A stretch of DNA of 64,000 nucleotides from Hirudo medicinalis (taxonomy: Eukaryota; Annelida; Clitellata; Hirudinida; Hirudinidae): contig MPNW01000430.1 of NCBI GenBank assembly GCA_011800805.1, forward strand, positions 21,940 through 85,939, given 5' to 3'. A model generated the notes under the pieces. The model was not told the DNA's origin. It ran no database searches and was given only the letters and a program-made list of their open reading frames with translations. Positions 46,456-59,051 of this stretch are shown piece after piece (within the stretch, counting starts at the first letter, position 1; each line of letters opens with the position of its first letter). The position numbers and the translations under genes were made by a program.

Positions 46456-46956
46456 GCTTTTAATTCAGACTTTAGAGCAATGTCTGTTAACGTTGTTTTC
46501 AAATGCGACAGATTTATCGGAATAGAAACAGTGTTGCTATTTCATCCCAAACCCAAAGACAAATGATAATGGTTTAAAATGTTATTTTATAAATGATGTT
46601 ACAAATATTTTAAAATAATATTTTTATATAAATTTATTGCTTCTTAATTTGGCTATTTAATGTGTATTGCAATGTTATCATCATCTTGTGCCAACACTTT
46701 TAAATGTCTTCATATTTAATCATTAAAATAACGAAATTTAAAAATACATTTAAGATACTTAAAATGGACATCCGCAGGTGTATTGTTATACCGTGTGATC
46801 CAAATCTATCCCGCCGCTAATCAAAGTTTTGAATGCTGTAGCCCAAGGGAGGTTTGTGGGCCGGCCTCTGCTGGTGTTTCGAATCGCTTTGTATTCTACC
46901 GACGTTTAAGAATCCGATATTTTCTTATTATATATATTTGAAAATTTGGTTCACAG
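46456..46956. promoter_or_regulatory. Bidirectional promoter interval, PSMC4 / TRIM-NHL
   Basis: The two ATGs are divergent and 501 bp apart, so both promoters must lie here or overlap. The bases just before the TRIM ATG (TTCACAG) could be a 3' splice site, so the TRIM gene may have a 5' UTR intron. No specific element is identified. Confidence 0.45.
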
Positions 46957-49266
46957 ATGGCGTCGTCCGATAGTGAATTTGAAGCTGATTTAGAAGAACA
47001 GGCGAAGTCTTTGACAACTTGTTCCATATGTATGGATCGGTTTACCTGCCCCAAAGTTTTACCCTGTCAACACACTTTTTGCTTGTCTTGTCTGAAGCGA
47101 TGTCATGAATGCACTAACAGTCAACGTTTGGTACCAGTAAGTAATTTTCCTTGTCCAACATGCAGGAAGGTGTGCTACGTTCCTCCTGGAGGCTTGGAAC
47201 AGCTAGCTACTGATTTCAGAATTGGCCAGATCTTGGATTTGATGGCTGCCATTGAAAGTTCAATTCAGTCCCAACAAAAAAACAAAAGTACTGTTCCTGG
47301 TTTTGGGAGGTGTTCAATTTGCTGCTTTCAAAAGAGAGAAAAGACTGCCAACAGTTTTTGTTTACAATGTGAAAAAGCATTTTGTAGTCAATGCCTCTCT
47401 CACCATGCAAAGACAAGGATTTTTCGTGATCATGTCATTATAAATGACAATCTGTCCAATGAAGGCTTAAGACAAAATTCTGATAAATGCCTTGAGCATG
47501 AGGCACATTACAAGTATTTCTGTGAAGATTGTTCTGTCTTGCTGTGCACTGTCTGTTTGTTCACAGAACATGATGATCATTCCGTTCTGGAAAAGGACAA
47601 AGCTGCTAATGACTTGGAAAGGAAATTGAACAAATTTTCAGAAGACCTAGGCAGTCGGGTCTCTAAATTAAATGAATTAAAAGTGAAAATCTGTGATTTG
47701 AAGAAGTTTGTTGTAGCAAACAAAGAAAGTTTTGAAGCTGAAGTCTGTTCATCTTACGAGGAATCACTGAAGAACTTGGAGCAGTTAAAGATGCAGATTC
47801 TTTCAGATGCTGCACAAAGTTTTGACAACTCGCTGATGGAATTGGAAGATGCAAACAAATCCATTGTTGTTCAACACTCTGTTGTTCAAGAAAAGTATGA
47901 CTCCATTATGGCCATCATGGCTGAAAAGGGAAGTTGCAAATTTTTTTTGGAATTCAAGCCCATTACAGAAGCATTAGGTAAAATACCTGAAACTGAACCA
48001 AAGGCATTGAATATCGAGATGATAAAATTTCTTCCTTCTCTTGATGTGTCACTGGGTTCTATTGATAGGATCAAGAAAACCCTTGATGTTGCAGCAGCTG
48101 ATGTGGCATCACTAACGGAGGATGGTGCTTGTAAGGATGTTAACTTGAAAGAACAGGAAAATAAGAACCCTGAAAAAACAAAGAAATCTATTCCCATCGT
48201 TTCTCATGGCAAGCCGATGAAAGTGACGCGTCTCCAAGTGTCTGTTCAAAATGGAAGCAACGACAAAATTAACAACAATGAGAAAGTCAACAACAGCATC
48301 AAGAAAGACTCGCTGAAGCCCAGTTCATCTGACAAGGTCATCCAGGGTCTTGGGAGGAGATTGAGTGGAAGACTTTCCTTGGCAACTTTTCAGCAATCAA
48401 ATCTTGTGGGTGCTACGGCCCTTTCTCCAGTGAAAAGAAAGATGAATTGGATTGCAGAGGGATTCTCTCAGTGCAGGGACTGTTGTTTTCTCAAAATGCA
48501 CCAGCAGTGGATGGTTGCAGCCTGCGACTACAGAGCCACGAATGCCGGCGATCGGATAAAAATCTTTGATCTCAAGGGAAGACAGCAGGGCGTCATCAAC
48601 GTCAGGGCTATAGTCGAACCTTGGGCCCTCACTTACCAGAAATCGAGTCACACTTTCATGGTTACCGACCATTCGAGTCGTGCCATAAAGATGATCAATC
48701 TCGATGAGAATGGGCGATGCTCAAAAGTCAGCACCATGTATCAATCCTATGCGGAAAAGCCGACCGGAATCTCTACGACGAGCTCTGGATCCTTCGTCGT
48801 TACCGATGTCGGACTGCGCCAGCATCGTCTCGCCATCTATACCACGAATTCACACTACCTTGAGAGGAAGATGCTTTTTGGAAAGACTGGAAACACGGAC
48901 GGCGAGGTCCTCTTCTCCAACTACGTGGTCGCGGATGGCAATAATCGAGCGGTGGTTTCGGACATCGAAGCCAACAACATCAAGGTGTTTTCCCTGCTGG
49001 ATGGTCGCCAACTTCTCAAATTCAGTTGTAGCTGCTCTTTTGACGGAGGGAAGGAAATGGAACCTCAAGGTGTTGCTGTAGATGATGCAAACAACATCCT
49101 GGTGGCAGATCAGGCTACCAACAGTGTCGTGATGTTCAGCTCCGAGGGTCAACTGATCGGTAGCGTTGCCTGCTGTAAGGGCAGACCTTGGGGCATCTCT
49201 TATGCAGACGAAATGAGGGTACTGGCCGTTGCGACCGACAAAGGGTTGGAAGTTTTTGAGTTGTAG
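46957..49266 (+). CDS. TRIM-NHL protein, RING E3 ubiquitin ligase
   Basis: A single open frame of 769 residues. RING finger at about 22-69 (CSICMDRFTCPKVLPCQHTF, CLSC, CPTC). B-box 1 at about 119-150 (CSIC, CLQCEKAFCSQCLSHH). B-box 2 at about 178-208 (KCLEHEAHYKYFCEDCSVLL, CTVC, EHDDH). A coiled coil spans roughly 215-340, then a Ser/Lys/Asn-rich linker. From about 490 come NHL-type beta-propeller repeats (PWALTY, PTGIST, PQGVAVDDANNILVADQATN, PWGISY). TRIM-NHL proteins combine ubiquitin ligation with RNA or protein binding through the propeller. I cannot assign a vertebrate orthologue. It is the only large gene here with an intronless coding region. AATAAA lies near 49726. Confidence 0.93.
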   Translation: MASSDSEFEADLEEQAKSLTTCSICMDRFTCPKVLPCQHTFCLSCLKRCHECTNSQRLVPVSNFPCPTCRKVCYVPPGGLEQLATDFRIGQILDLMAAIESSIQSQQKNKSTVPGFGRCSICCFQKREKTANSFCLQCEKAFCSQCLSHHAKTRIFRDHVIINDNLSNEGLRQNSDKCLEHEAHYKYFCEDCSVLLCTVCLFTEHDDHSVLEKDKAANDLERKLNKFSEDLGSRVSKLNELKVKICDLKKFVVANKESFEAEVCSSYEESLKNLEQLKMQILSDAAQSFDNSLMELEDANKSIVVQHSVVQEKYDSIMAIMAEKGSCKFFLEFKPITEALGKIPETEPKALNIEMIKFLPSLDVSLGSIDRIKKTLDVAAADVASLTEDGACKDVNLKEQENKNPEKTKKSIPIVSHGKPMKVTRLQVSVQNGSNDKINNNEKVNNSIKKDSLKPSSSDKVIQGLGRRLSGRLSLATFQQSNLVGATALSPVKRKMNWIAEGFSQCRDCCFLKMHQQWMVAACDYRATNAGDRIKIFDLKGRQQGVINVRAIVEPWALTYQKSSHTFMVTDHSSRAIKMINLDENGRCSKVSTMYQSYAEKPTGISTTSSGSFVVTDVGLRQHRLAIYTTNSHYLERKMLFGKTGNTDGEVLFSNYVVADGNNRAVVSDIEANNIKVFSLLDGRQLLKFSCSCSFDGGKEMEPQGVAVDDANNILVADQATNSVVMFSSEGQLIGSVACCKGRPWGISYADEMRVLAVATDKGLEVFEL

Positions 49267-52147
49267 ATGCCAGGTGAAGCTAGTTAACATTAGCTCTGAG
49301 CTAAGGAGCATTCTTTTCTATCCTGGACCAGATTTCTCAGCTTCCACAAATTTTAATCAATTGATGTTGTAACCATTGATGTTAGGGCTCGGACCCTCTG
49401 CAGGCTTAAACATTAATTGTTATTTAAAAATATAATTAGAACTAATTGTTTGCCATGCATATCGTTCATTTGCCTAGAAGCACGTTGTTTGACTTTATTG
49501 TAAATGACGGGCACAAGTTTAAATGTTTTTCATGATTTTCGTCCAAATTTGTTTTGTAAGTGATCAATAGATGCGTGTATATTGTAATTTTATTTTAGTT
49601 TTTAGGCAATTTGTGAAATTTCAATCAGATTCAATTAATATTTGAATGTCATTCTCAACTGGGTTATAAAAAAAATTGTTGTTATGATAAGGTTTATTAC
49701 ATCAAAAATTTTTAATGGAGAACAGAATAAATTGAGTGTCAAACTTATTTGCCCGCGTGTTATTCCTGAAGATGGCGCCATTGGAATGATACCTTTTCAG
49801 GAGTGAGTTGTAGATGTCACTGATGTATTGCAAAGCTTTTTAAGGTCATTTTAGATAGAGCAGGCTAATATCTCAGAAATGTTAGCAAACACGAAACAGC
49901 ATATGTTATGTGTCGTAAATTCGACCTTGAGGAATTGCGATGTCCTTGGGGCACCCGCCACTGTGGGCTTTTTCGATGAATAATGTTTAAGGTATACTAT
50001 ATATTATGTAGTATAGGTCTCGAGAGATGCTTCGTGAAAGAAAGGCTGTTCGATGAAGAATGTGGCAGAGGAATGTGAAGTGTGGGTGTTTGAGTGCTTT
50101 ACTTTGCAATTACCAACTTGAAAAAGTCTTGTAAAAATTAAACTGGTACGACTAGGCATTTCATGTAAGTATAGTTGTTATAGGTTCGGTTTTAGTTCTA
50201 GTTATAATCATTTAGTTTTAGTTTAATATATGTTTATTTTATTAATTTATTTAATTTTTCAGATTCTTTAGTTTTTTTGGTTATAGTTTTAGATTTAATT
50301 ACCTTGGGGCCTGTCAAGTTCTTGCCTTATCACTATTGGATTCCTGTCTTAAACTAAACGAGATAGAACCTTGAAATTATCGAAACAAAAGCTTATTGTA
50401 AGTAAGAAAAGCACCAGTTACTGGTTCAGTGTTTATATGACCTTTTAATTTGATGTCTATTAGCCAAATCATAGCTCAGTGGAACCGTATTTTAGTTTGT
50501 TATTTTTTATGCTGTATATTGCTGCTAGCAGCTGGGGTACCTTTACCATCTAAGCCCATTCAGAGTTTTAAGGAGGCCTGAGCCTTTTATAAATTTAGGC
50601 CCCTCTTTCCCATAGCTCTTCATCTTATGAAAGTTATGAATGGTTGGTGTTGCTATTATCTGCTATCCCACCCCAAAAAAATGCATGATTACCTGCAGTG
50701 ACTGCATTATAAGTCTCTAACACCCACCTCAATGCGCAAGTCCTACTTTGTTGCCCTAGTGGGATCCCATTAACAATGTATTGCTCGGAATAGGGACTCG
50801 AAGCTGGCCACAGGCAGGCCGAAGTTCTCCAATGACTTCGCGCATCTTTGTGCTGTGTGCGTGTGCTCCTATAGGGAGCAGGTTCTATTAGAAAATTTGA
50901 ATTGTTCAGATGTATGACTTGAGACTTTTGATTCTAGGTCAATTTTAAATTTATGACAAAGTTATCAAATAGAAGTAGGAAAATAATAATGCCATCGGTT
51001 GCTGGACTGTATCAATGAACATGTTGCAGATTATGTTCAGGGGATTGAGCTCACATTAATAAGCTATGAGATCTGATAAAAGACTTGTTTTTGCATCTAA
51101 ATAGGTGAAAATTAAAGATCCCTCTATTTGCAGGTCTAACACCAAATAGGAGGGAAACACCGAAGTGCCCGGATTCATCCAGGAGTCTAAGAACTGGCCA
51201 CAAAATCTCATACATCTGACCAAAATTTTTTCTTCTCGGAATAATTTTACCTGTGTAGGGTACCTCTGTTACCAGAGCACTTTTCTTTACCGGAATAAAC
51301 ACTAGACTGCGTCTGCATTTTGTTCGTTGTGGATGTTAGAACCATATGCGGATAGATCGGCGCTTCTTATATTTGCTTGCGTGGTGGGGCTCCTCATATC
51401 TTCCCGCTTTTATTCCTGCTCTCTATGCTGTTTTGTGACAGGCATCCTCTCTTATTGTCATTTGCATTGTGTTTGCAATTAGTACGTCTTCGACTTTGAA
51501 ATTAGTTCTCATCCTCTCTGCCTTATCGTGTCGCATACTGATAGCAGAAGCCTGCCATTTAATTCGGCATAACAATGTGGGAATCTGCAATTTTATCAAC
51601 AACCAAATGCAAGAGCCACTTTATTTATATTATTTGTCTGCGTTCTTTTCTGTCAGTTTTCTGTCCGAGCGGATAGCGTCTTCCTTTCTTCCATGTCAGG
51701 GCGTGGTTCGTCTGAAGCTGTCATGGCGGTGCAATTAATTGTCTTGAAGTACTACAGAAGCGGGGTCGGTTGCTATTTCTGAAATTTCCTAAGTTCTTTC
51801 GCACTTCTCCATACATATCTCAAGTTATTCTTACATTTCAGAATCGAATGACAGCATTGCAAAATTCCAGGATGAGGTTTTGCGCTCTGAAACACTCTGA
51901 TACCCAATATTTATCAAACTTAAAAATCAAACCTCTGAATGTCGAGATGGTAAAAAAGATGACCAAGAAAAGACCGCATGGGAGTGTTTGGACGTTGCAA
52001 GTATGTTCACACTTTATTTTCATTTACAAACGACCGAAAAATTCTATAAAGCTTATTTCAACATGTTTGATTGTAAAGGAATCACTGCCCTAAATTTGTA
52101 ACAGATATAAGTCGAAAAAGGTCGAATATTAAATTTAAGCAGTTTAC
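49267..52147. other. Intergenic region, TRIM-NHL 3' side to USP1 3' side
   Basis: TRIM 3' UTR with AATAAA near 49726, then AT-rich DNA with TTTAG-rich runs near 50190-50300. The segment 50500-50900 has a more even base composition and could be old repeat DNA. Frames at 51469 and 51770 have no domain or splice support. No gene is called. Confidence 0.5.
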
Positions 52148-55100
52148 TCAAAATGTCCTGGAATAAAAGAGCATGTTTGGGGTGTTGAATGAGTACCCTG
52201 TCCCAGTGATTCTTTCCAGGTCTTCACTAAAGAGCCATTTTGCTTGGTGGTCATCAAGTTCTATCCAAGGCAGAGGTTGTTCATCCCTGCTGAGCTGATT
52301 GTGCTGATTGATGAGACTGGGGGGAGAAATGTATTCTAAGTTTGGATTGGCAGAAATGTCATTGGGCTCTGGGTTCAAAGAGGCTGGGAGATTGTGAATG
52401 TCTTTGATGGAGCTGTTGATGTAGGCTCTGTAGTGGCCTGAGGATGTGGTGTAACCAGTGTGACTCACCACTGCAAAGAGTTTCATCCTGTTTGAATGAT
52501 AGATGGAAAAAAAAGATTACTTTGGCATCAACAATGGCAAATTCTCTTGACTTTCATACCTATGTTCGAGTGGACTTAAGCAATTTTCCTCTAGGCAGTT
52601 CAATTCGAGCGGAATTTTCATGTTTTCGGTCACTTTTGTTGACATTGTCATCCCGCAGCTAAAAATTATCATCACAAAAATTAATGCAATCGCAGACATA
52701 ATTTCTTGGTATCTTCCCACCCAATCACAGCACGGAGAGCATTCCGTTCATTTCCCATCGGGAAGATGACACTGATGAGTGAGGGGTATGTATGAGGGGC
52801 TTGTAGTATTGGGCTCAAGAGAAATCATTGAAATGCCATTATTAAAAAGTCTGTTGTGTTGATGGGTGACTCAAAAATAAATCTAACTCCATTGCCTGAC
52901 TAACCTAGTAAAACTTGTGAGCTGTGGGAGCCTCTGTATGTGGATGATGAGTACTGGTGGACACCTGAGAAAACTTATCCTCCTCTGAGCTTCCACCTTG
53001 TGCCTGCAGATGAGGCAGTGGAACTTGTTGGCCGAACCGAGCTTTTCCACATCCCTGAGTGCCATGAACACGGTCGGAGCCTCTGCAACAAAATATAAAA
53101 TCAAAATGAAATTTGATCGACTTTCAACAAAATCTCTAGTTGGGATTGAATGTTTTCTTATTACTGATGACGACATTTTGATGATGCCATGAATGGCAGA
53201 TGAAATCTGTGCATTGGCAGCAGCCTCTTACAACGAGCCACTGTTGATCTCATTCCACGACATTCTAACTAAATTATTGAGGTGTGTCTAGTAAATAAAC
53301 TTGACAATGTTTGATTGATTACCACTGTCTTCATCTTCATCATCACTGAGATCCTTGTCTTCATCGGGGAAGTTTCCTATGCTGCCAAAATGGGGTCCTT
53401 GTTCTTGAGGGAATTCTTTCACTCGTTTCATGTGAAGGAGAAGATCTTGGAATGGTTCCGGTGTTTTGGACTCAGTTTCACACTCTAAACATCTGAGGAT
53501 GTGGAAATTGGTCAAATTATGTCTGAAAGGAATCATGTTTTATGGTGATGTGCCTCAGATGAATCATCTGGTTGATGCTTTTGTCGATAAGAATTAAACT
53601 GATTTGTGTTAGTGAGTTGACAGTTGGTTCAAACCAAGTCTTTGTTACCTGGTTACTCTTTCCATTGTTCCATGAAATGTATCTGATATGAAGTCTGTGG
53701 TGGTTCTGGAGTCCCTGACTTTCCTGTGTTCCTTGTTGCTGCTACTAGTGTAAAAGTTGATATGAGGTTGCAAAGAATGGTTTTTTGGACTTCGAGTTGA
53801 GGTAGTGGTTGGAATTACTTCATGGCTCTGATCTGGATCAGTAAAGACTGCTGGGGGAGATGAGGTCTTTCCCATGGGGAGCTCTGAGGTAACTGATTGG
53901 AAATCCCCCTCCGATATTTTGTTTGTTTGACTCAAAAGGGTGCTGACCTCCTTTGTGGCATCTTGGATGAGTGAGAGAAGGAACATCAGGAACTCATGGG
54001 CGTCGTGTTCCTCACCAAAACGAAATGAGGGTTTGAGCAACCTAATAGAAAATAACTTTGTAGTTTTTAAAACTTGTGTCGGCATTTCAGTAGGCGTTAA
54101 AACGAACTTTTCTTTTGATTGGTGAACAACAAATTAAAGATTTGGTGATTGTGGGTAGCATGAAATTGCAAATCCAGAGAAAAATGCCATTTAAGCCATT
54201 TTAGATTAGATTAAGCCATTAAAAGTGGGTTAATGATGTCGCCATATGTAATCCAAGCAGATTATGACAGATTTGACTTCGAGCAATCAAAAAATTAGAA
54301 CAAGGATCAGGCCGAACTCACTCCAAGATGCTGTAAACGCCGGAAGGGTCGACCACCGTTGGGCCGTCACTTTGACAATTCTGCATGTCGTAGAACAACT
54401 GGGAATGGAATGCAAACAATCTGCTTAGATACTGTTCTCGATAGAACCTCATCAACTAGGTAAAGAACATCATCTTACCTTGTTTAGGTGTCTAACAAGA
54501 TCAAATTTACTGTAATTAAAGAAAGATTCCTGCAAAAGAAGTTGCTTAATAAGGTAAAAAACTACAAAATTTATTATTTCTCTGTAATTTGTTGCCAAGC
54601 ACTTGAATGCAAAATTTATTGAAATTCTTTAGGTTCTTAAAATTTCTACAAACAAGAGTGAAGCAACCAGATTAGCTGCATGTTGGGCATAAAAATTAAT
54701 CCCAACTCTAAAACTTTTAATAATCTTAAATTGTTGCTACTCCCCAAATATTACCTTTGACATTCCGAGATTCAGATTGATGATGTCTTGTGTCAGAGAA
54801 GAAATGGATGCTCTGAACTTTGGAAGGTGGAAAAGAACTTGTAAGACGCTGTTGATGTAACAAGTGTTACCTGTGGAAGGGTCAAACGTTCCAAAGGCAT
54901 TCATTCTAAACTCAGAGACATGAAAATACTTTTGCTTAATCAGGAATTACAATGCAAATCTTGTTGCCATTACTGATTGTCTAATTATGAGCGAGGTGGT
55001 CTGTGTTACCTAGTAAAAAATTTCAATTTTGACTGTTGGCAGTGAATGGGGGGAATGATGTTAATTTTTAACTAGTTAAGGATAAATGAAGAATGGAATT

Positions 55101-55680
55101 TTATTGCCAAACTACAAATAATTTAAAAAGTGTAAAAAAAAAGATGAAGAGAAAAAAATCAAAGATAATTCCTACCCAAGTTCTTCAATCCCGGTGCAAT
55201 AAATTCACGCTTTGCTGCTTTTGGTCTGCAAAGGATTAGATTTAATAACATCTCGTAAATCTTATAAAGTAATATTGAAGTGAACTGACTTATTTTTGAG
55301 TGTTTATAACCAATAATTTAGAAAATAGCGAGTCCTCACTCAATGCAAGTTCTTTTTAAGTTTGGCTCATTCTGCTCGTTTGTTTTCTCAGCTCTTCTTT
55401 TTTTTAATGACAAGCTTCTGAGTTTCGGCTGTAGAAAATCAGAAGACTTTATTTATTTTACTTCAAAAATTACCTGTTTATAGTTATTAGTAGAAAATTT
55501 AAGTAGCGACAATTTCTAAATATCTTGTCAGTACTTTTTCATTTAAGCTGTTCTGAACATTCAAAAGAAATTTATCTTCCCCTTGTTTATCGGGACATCC
55601 AACTGATTCATTGCAGTTCAAAACGTTCATCGTATCACTTTCAACTCTTACATTTTCTTCTGCACGGAAAATAAGCCATA
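52148..55680 (-). CDS. USP1: Ubiquitin carboxyl-terminal hydrolase 1
   Basis: Supported minus-strand exons: 55428-55340, 55225-55176, 54870-54755, 54529-54479, 54398-54322, 54041-53649, 53522-53323, 53082-52905, 52658-52560, 52487-52148 (530 residues). The Cys box is GLKNLGNTCYINSVLQVLF, with EEHDAHEFLMFLLS next; the zinc motifs are RCLECE and HCLIC; the His box is SGHYRAYINSS; and WIELDDHQAKW carries the acidic residue. The spacing and C-terminus match USP1, which removes ubiquitin from FANCD2 and PCNA when bound to WDR48/UAF1. Two tiny 5' exons are guessed (ATG at 55680, and a 27-codon exon ending 55535); they fit phase but have weak splice sites. The protein is shorter than human USP1 (785) and I see no Gly-Gly autocleavage site. 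Confidence 0.88.
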
Positions 55681-56839
55681 TTGAATTAGTATTGAATCAG
55701 TGTCAAATTGTGAGCTTTGATGAAGATTTTTCAAGCGGCAGTGTTCGTTCAATATTATCGATTTAAACAAAATTAGTCTGTTAATTACGATTCCGCGGGA
55801 ATGTATGTTTTTCTAGTTTTCTCCCTACCTCTTTCCATTGTTTTTATTTTACAATGTAAACATTTTTTTAAAAGTTGATCTGAGTTTCAAAACATTAAAA
55901 AAAATTATTATTATTATTATTATTATTTAATTATTTANTTATTATTAATATTATTAATATTTAAACAATAATTAATATTATTAATATTTAAACAATAATT
56001 AATATAATTTTAAACATTCTTTTAAATAAATTATTTAAAGTTATGACAATTAATCTCTTATCAATTAATGATTGAGGTTTCACCTAGCGACACATCATGG
56101 ACATATTCTTAGTCAAACAGCTCTGGCTAGATCGGAAAACGAGAACATAAATCAGCTTTTTGATGGAATAACTCATGACACGCGATAACACGTTCCGGGT
56201 TTATTGTTAATCCTTCAACATTTTCATCCATCCATCAATGGCCGACTAGAAATGAATTGAAAAAAGCATGTCGGTGCTAGACAGGACACCTAATTAAATT
56301 AATCGACCCGGATCACTTTTTGTCATATTTCACGCACCCCATCCATTCGCTTGGAAACTCGTTTTTCCAGGCAGCAGTCACCTCTACCTGTTTCTGTCAT
56401 CATTACCACAACCACCACCACTGCCTTTGTCTTCGTCTTCGTCGCCGTTATCTTTCCACCAGAAAGAGGAAATGAATCGATAATCTGCCACATTAGATGG
56501 ATTTTGGTTGCTCAGAGACATAGGAGCATAAAGACGCTTCACTTATCCGTGCTCATATTTTATGAATGGAATGCCTTTCGCTAAGTTGAAAAGGTCAGAA
56601 TTCTTCTAATGTTCGACATACTTATATCAAGCAGAGTGAAAATTCCCTATCGCCATCATCGTCGTCGCTAACATTAATCGCTTAATGATATTTAATGATG
56701 CCCCTAAAAACCACAAATGGTGGCAAAATACAATAGTCGCTAATCATCCAAAAACATTTCTCAAACTCCCCACTCCACCAAAGCCCGCTCCAACTATTCT
56801 GGGCTCGTCCAACTACCCAAGACCATTCAGCCACTCAGC

Positions 56840-57360
56840 TTATTGGTTAGTTGAGATGGATACGGTCGGTCAAGCACATCGTGACGAGAGCGGGCACTGT
56901 CGTCTTGATACGAGGACCCTCGGTTCGTAACTCATTCTGTGCGAGCTGGAAATGGAAATGGAGCGAGGCACGAACGAGAAGTTTGTTTTCCAGGCGTTCG
57001 TCAGGCCTTCGAGTTGGAGTTTCTTTAACTCTGACGCCTGTGACTCTTTATGCATGTGACGCCATGTCAAATGACAATTATTCATTGAGGCGATCGAAGC
57101 GTAGGAGAGCGTTCGCGACGAGTGTCTTCAACTCCTCAGCACGAAATTTGGCGCTTTCTTCTCGCTTTTTCACGATAAAAATGGCCGAAATTTGGAGCGG
57201 ATTTTCAATAAAAGCGCCGCAAACGATGAAAATGTATTTATTCAGGCTTGCGGTCGTTCCCGACGTTTATTGGCGCCTTTATTCCTATCGTCTGCTTTTT
57301 AGAACCTCTGCTCGGACGAAAATGAAAATTTGTCGCAGGAATTGCAAAGCAACTTAAAGT
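56840..57360. other. CpG-rich unique segment in intergenic DNA
   Basis: By eye this stretch is far richer in CG dinucleotides (CGGTCGGTC, CGATCGAAGCG, GCGTTCGCGACGAG) and less AT-rich than its surroundings. A 168-codon plus-strand frame covers it (56851-57357), Arg/Ser-rich, without recognised domains. It could be a promoter or first exon of an unseen gene, a conserved element, or a chance frame. Confidence 0.4.
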
Positions 57361-59051
57361 TGAATGAAAGTTGCATGTTTGACTTAATTTTAATCTCATT
57401 TATTGAACTGTTTCTTATCCTGTCATGAAGATCATTGAAAATGATCTATTTATAAATAGCTATTTATAAAGCCTGAGTTTATTGATAATTTATGAAATCA
57501 TTTTCGAATTTTGAAAATTGTAAAATGAAATAAATGAAGTTCTCCACAAAAAAGATCAGCCAATGTCATAAAATATTTTACATAAATTATTATAATAAAT
57601 TCAACTCATCGGACGAATCGATCTCTTAGACACGATTTTCAAGTTATATGCAAGAACACATCCGAAAACATCCGACTTGACAATTTGTGACCGAATGATA
57701 AAGAAATAATTATGCAATAAAATAATTGCAGTGCAGCATAACGAGGTGACAGTGATAAATATTCAGAGGACCGAGTCAGGGGACCTCCATGAAAGTTTCA
57801 GTAACTCAATAGGCTGAGAATGAGGTGGGGATCAACAATTGTTTTAATCCAGTCATGCGAGGTAAAACTTTCTATGCAAGATAACGATATTATTGGGACG
57901 ACCAAAAACAACAAGAGCGACGACATCAACGACGCAAGTTACTAATGAATAAATTAACCTGTAGTATTTGTTGACAACAAAATCGATACGAGAGAGAGAA
58001 AAAAAAAAGGAAAAAGAAAGAATAACGAATAACATTCGAATGTAGTGGCTTTAAAGAGAGACTCAATTGACTGTCAGTTTGTAGACTAAGCATCAATACG
58101 AACTCTCAAATTGACCAAACTCAATATCCAAGGAATTAATTAGCTAAAATAACAAACAAATCCGTTCCTCATAAGCAGGATGGACAAGAAATTGAAACCC
58201 GTGGAAACCTTGTCCTTTCCCCGAGACAATGGAGTAATTTATGGACACCTTACCATCGGATGACACCGAACTCCACCTCCTCTAATCCCAGTTGAACAAA
58301 CGGATGAGGAAAGATGAGACAACTTTTATTTTTATATCTTTTTTATTCTAGAAAATCTTCCAAAAATGAAAAAAAAAAAAACTTCGACCAGTGAAGATAA
58401 TGGTTGTTTGAGCGGAGGTAGATCAATAGGGGCGTTTTAGCGGACATGTTTATGCTCATAAGTTGCCTGCAAAGATAACAGAACTTTCTTTCTGTCTCTT
58501 CTCTCATTTTAGGGTCTTTAAATTTTTTTTTGTCTTCCTGAATTTTAATTACAGTCGTGGTCTGATGTCGTAGATGTTACTTATGATAAATTTTCCATCT
58601 ATCTGCGCATCCATACATCCTACGATCGCCAATCATCCATGCATCCAGCCATTCATCAAACAATTACGCATCCATCCATCCATCCGTTCATTCGTTCATC
58701 GTTCATTCGTTCATTCGTTCACTCATGAGTCCATTCTTCTTTCGATTGCCACACACCTCTCTGATGCAAACCTGGAGTTTATTTTTCCATATGGAAGCGG
58801 TGGAAACTGGAAAGACCACACGAATTGAACTCTAACTCCGCATAACTTTTGTTCCAACAAAACCTGGAAGTGCCGAGCGAAGAATTTTTCCCCATCGTCA
58901 ACTGAGGTGGACTGACGGAAAAAAAGGATGAAAGCATTCTGGAAAGCATGGAAAGAATTCAGGAGAAGCTGAGTGAAGGATATGAAAAGGGAGACGGACG
59001 AACTTGTTAGTTCCGCTTTTCATCGCTTGAATGATCGCAACAAGAACAAGA

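Noticed and set aside
47216..49311. Several antisense and shifted frames inside the TRIM-NHL gene, up to 153 codons
   Set aside because: They shadow a clearly conserved 769-codon frame and show no domain features.
54871..54912. Extending the USP1 Cys-box exon upstream to a MNAFGTFDPST reading
   Set aside because: The upstream exon ends LKNLG in phase 1 and joins exactly at GTAACAC to restore the conserved GLKNLGNTCY; the extension would break phase.
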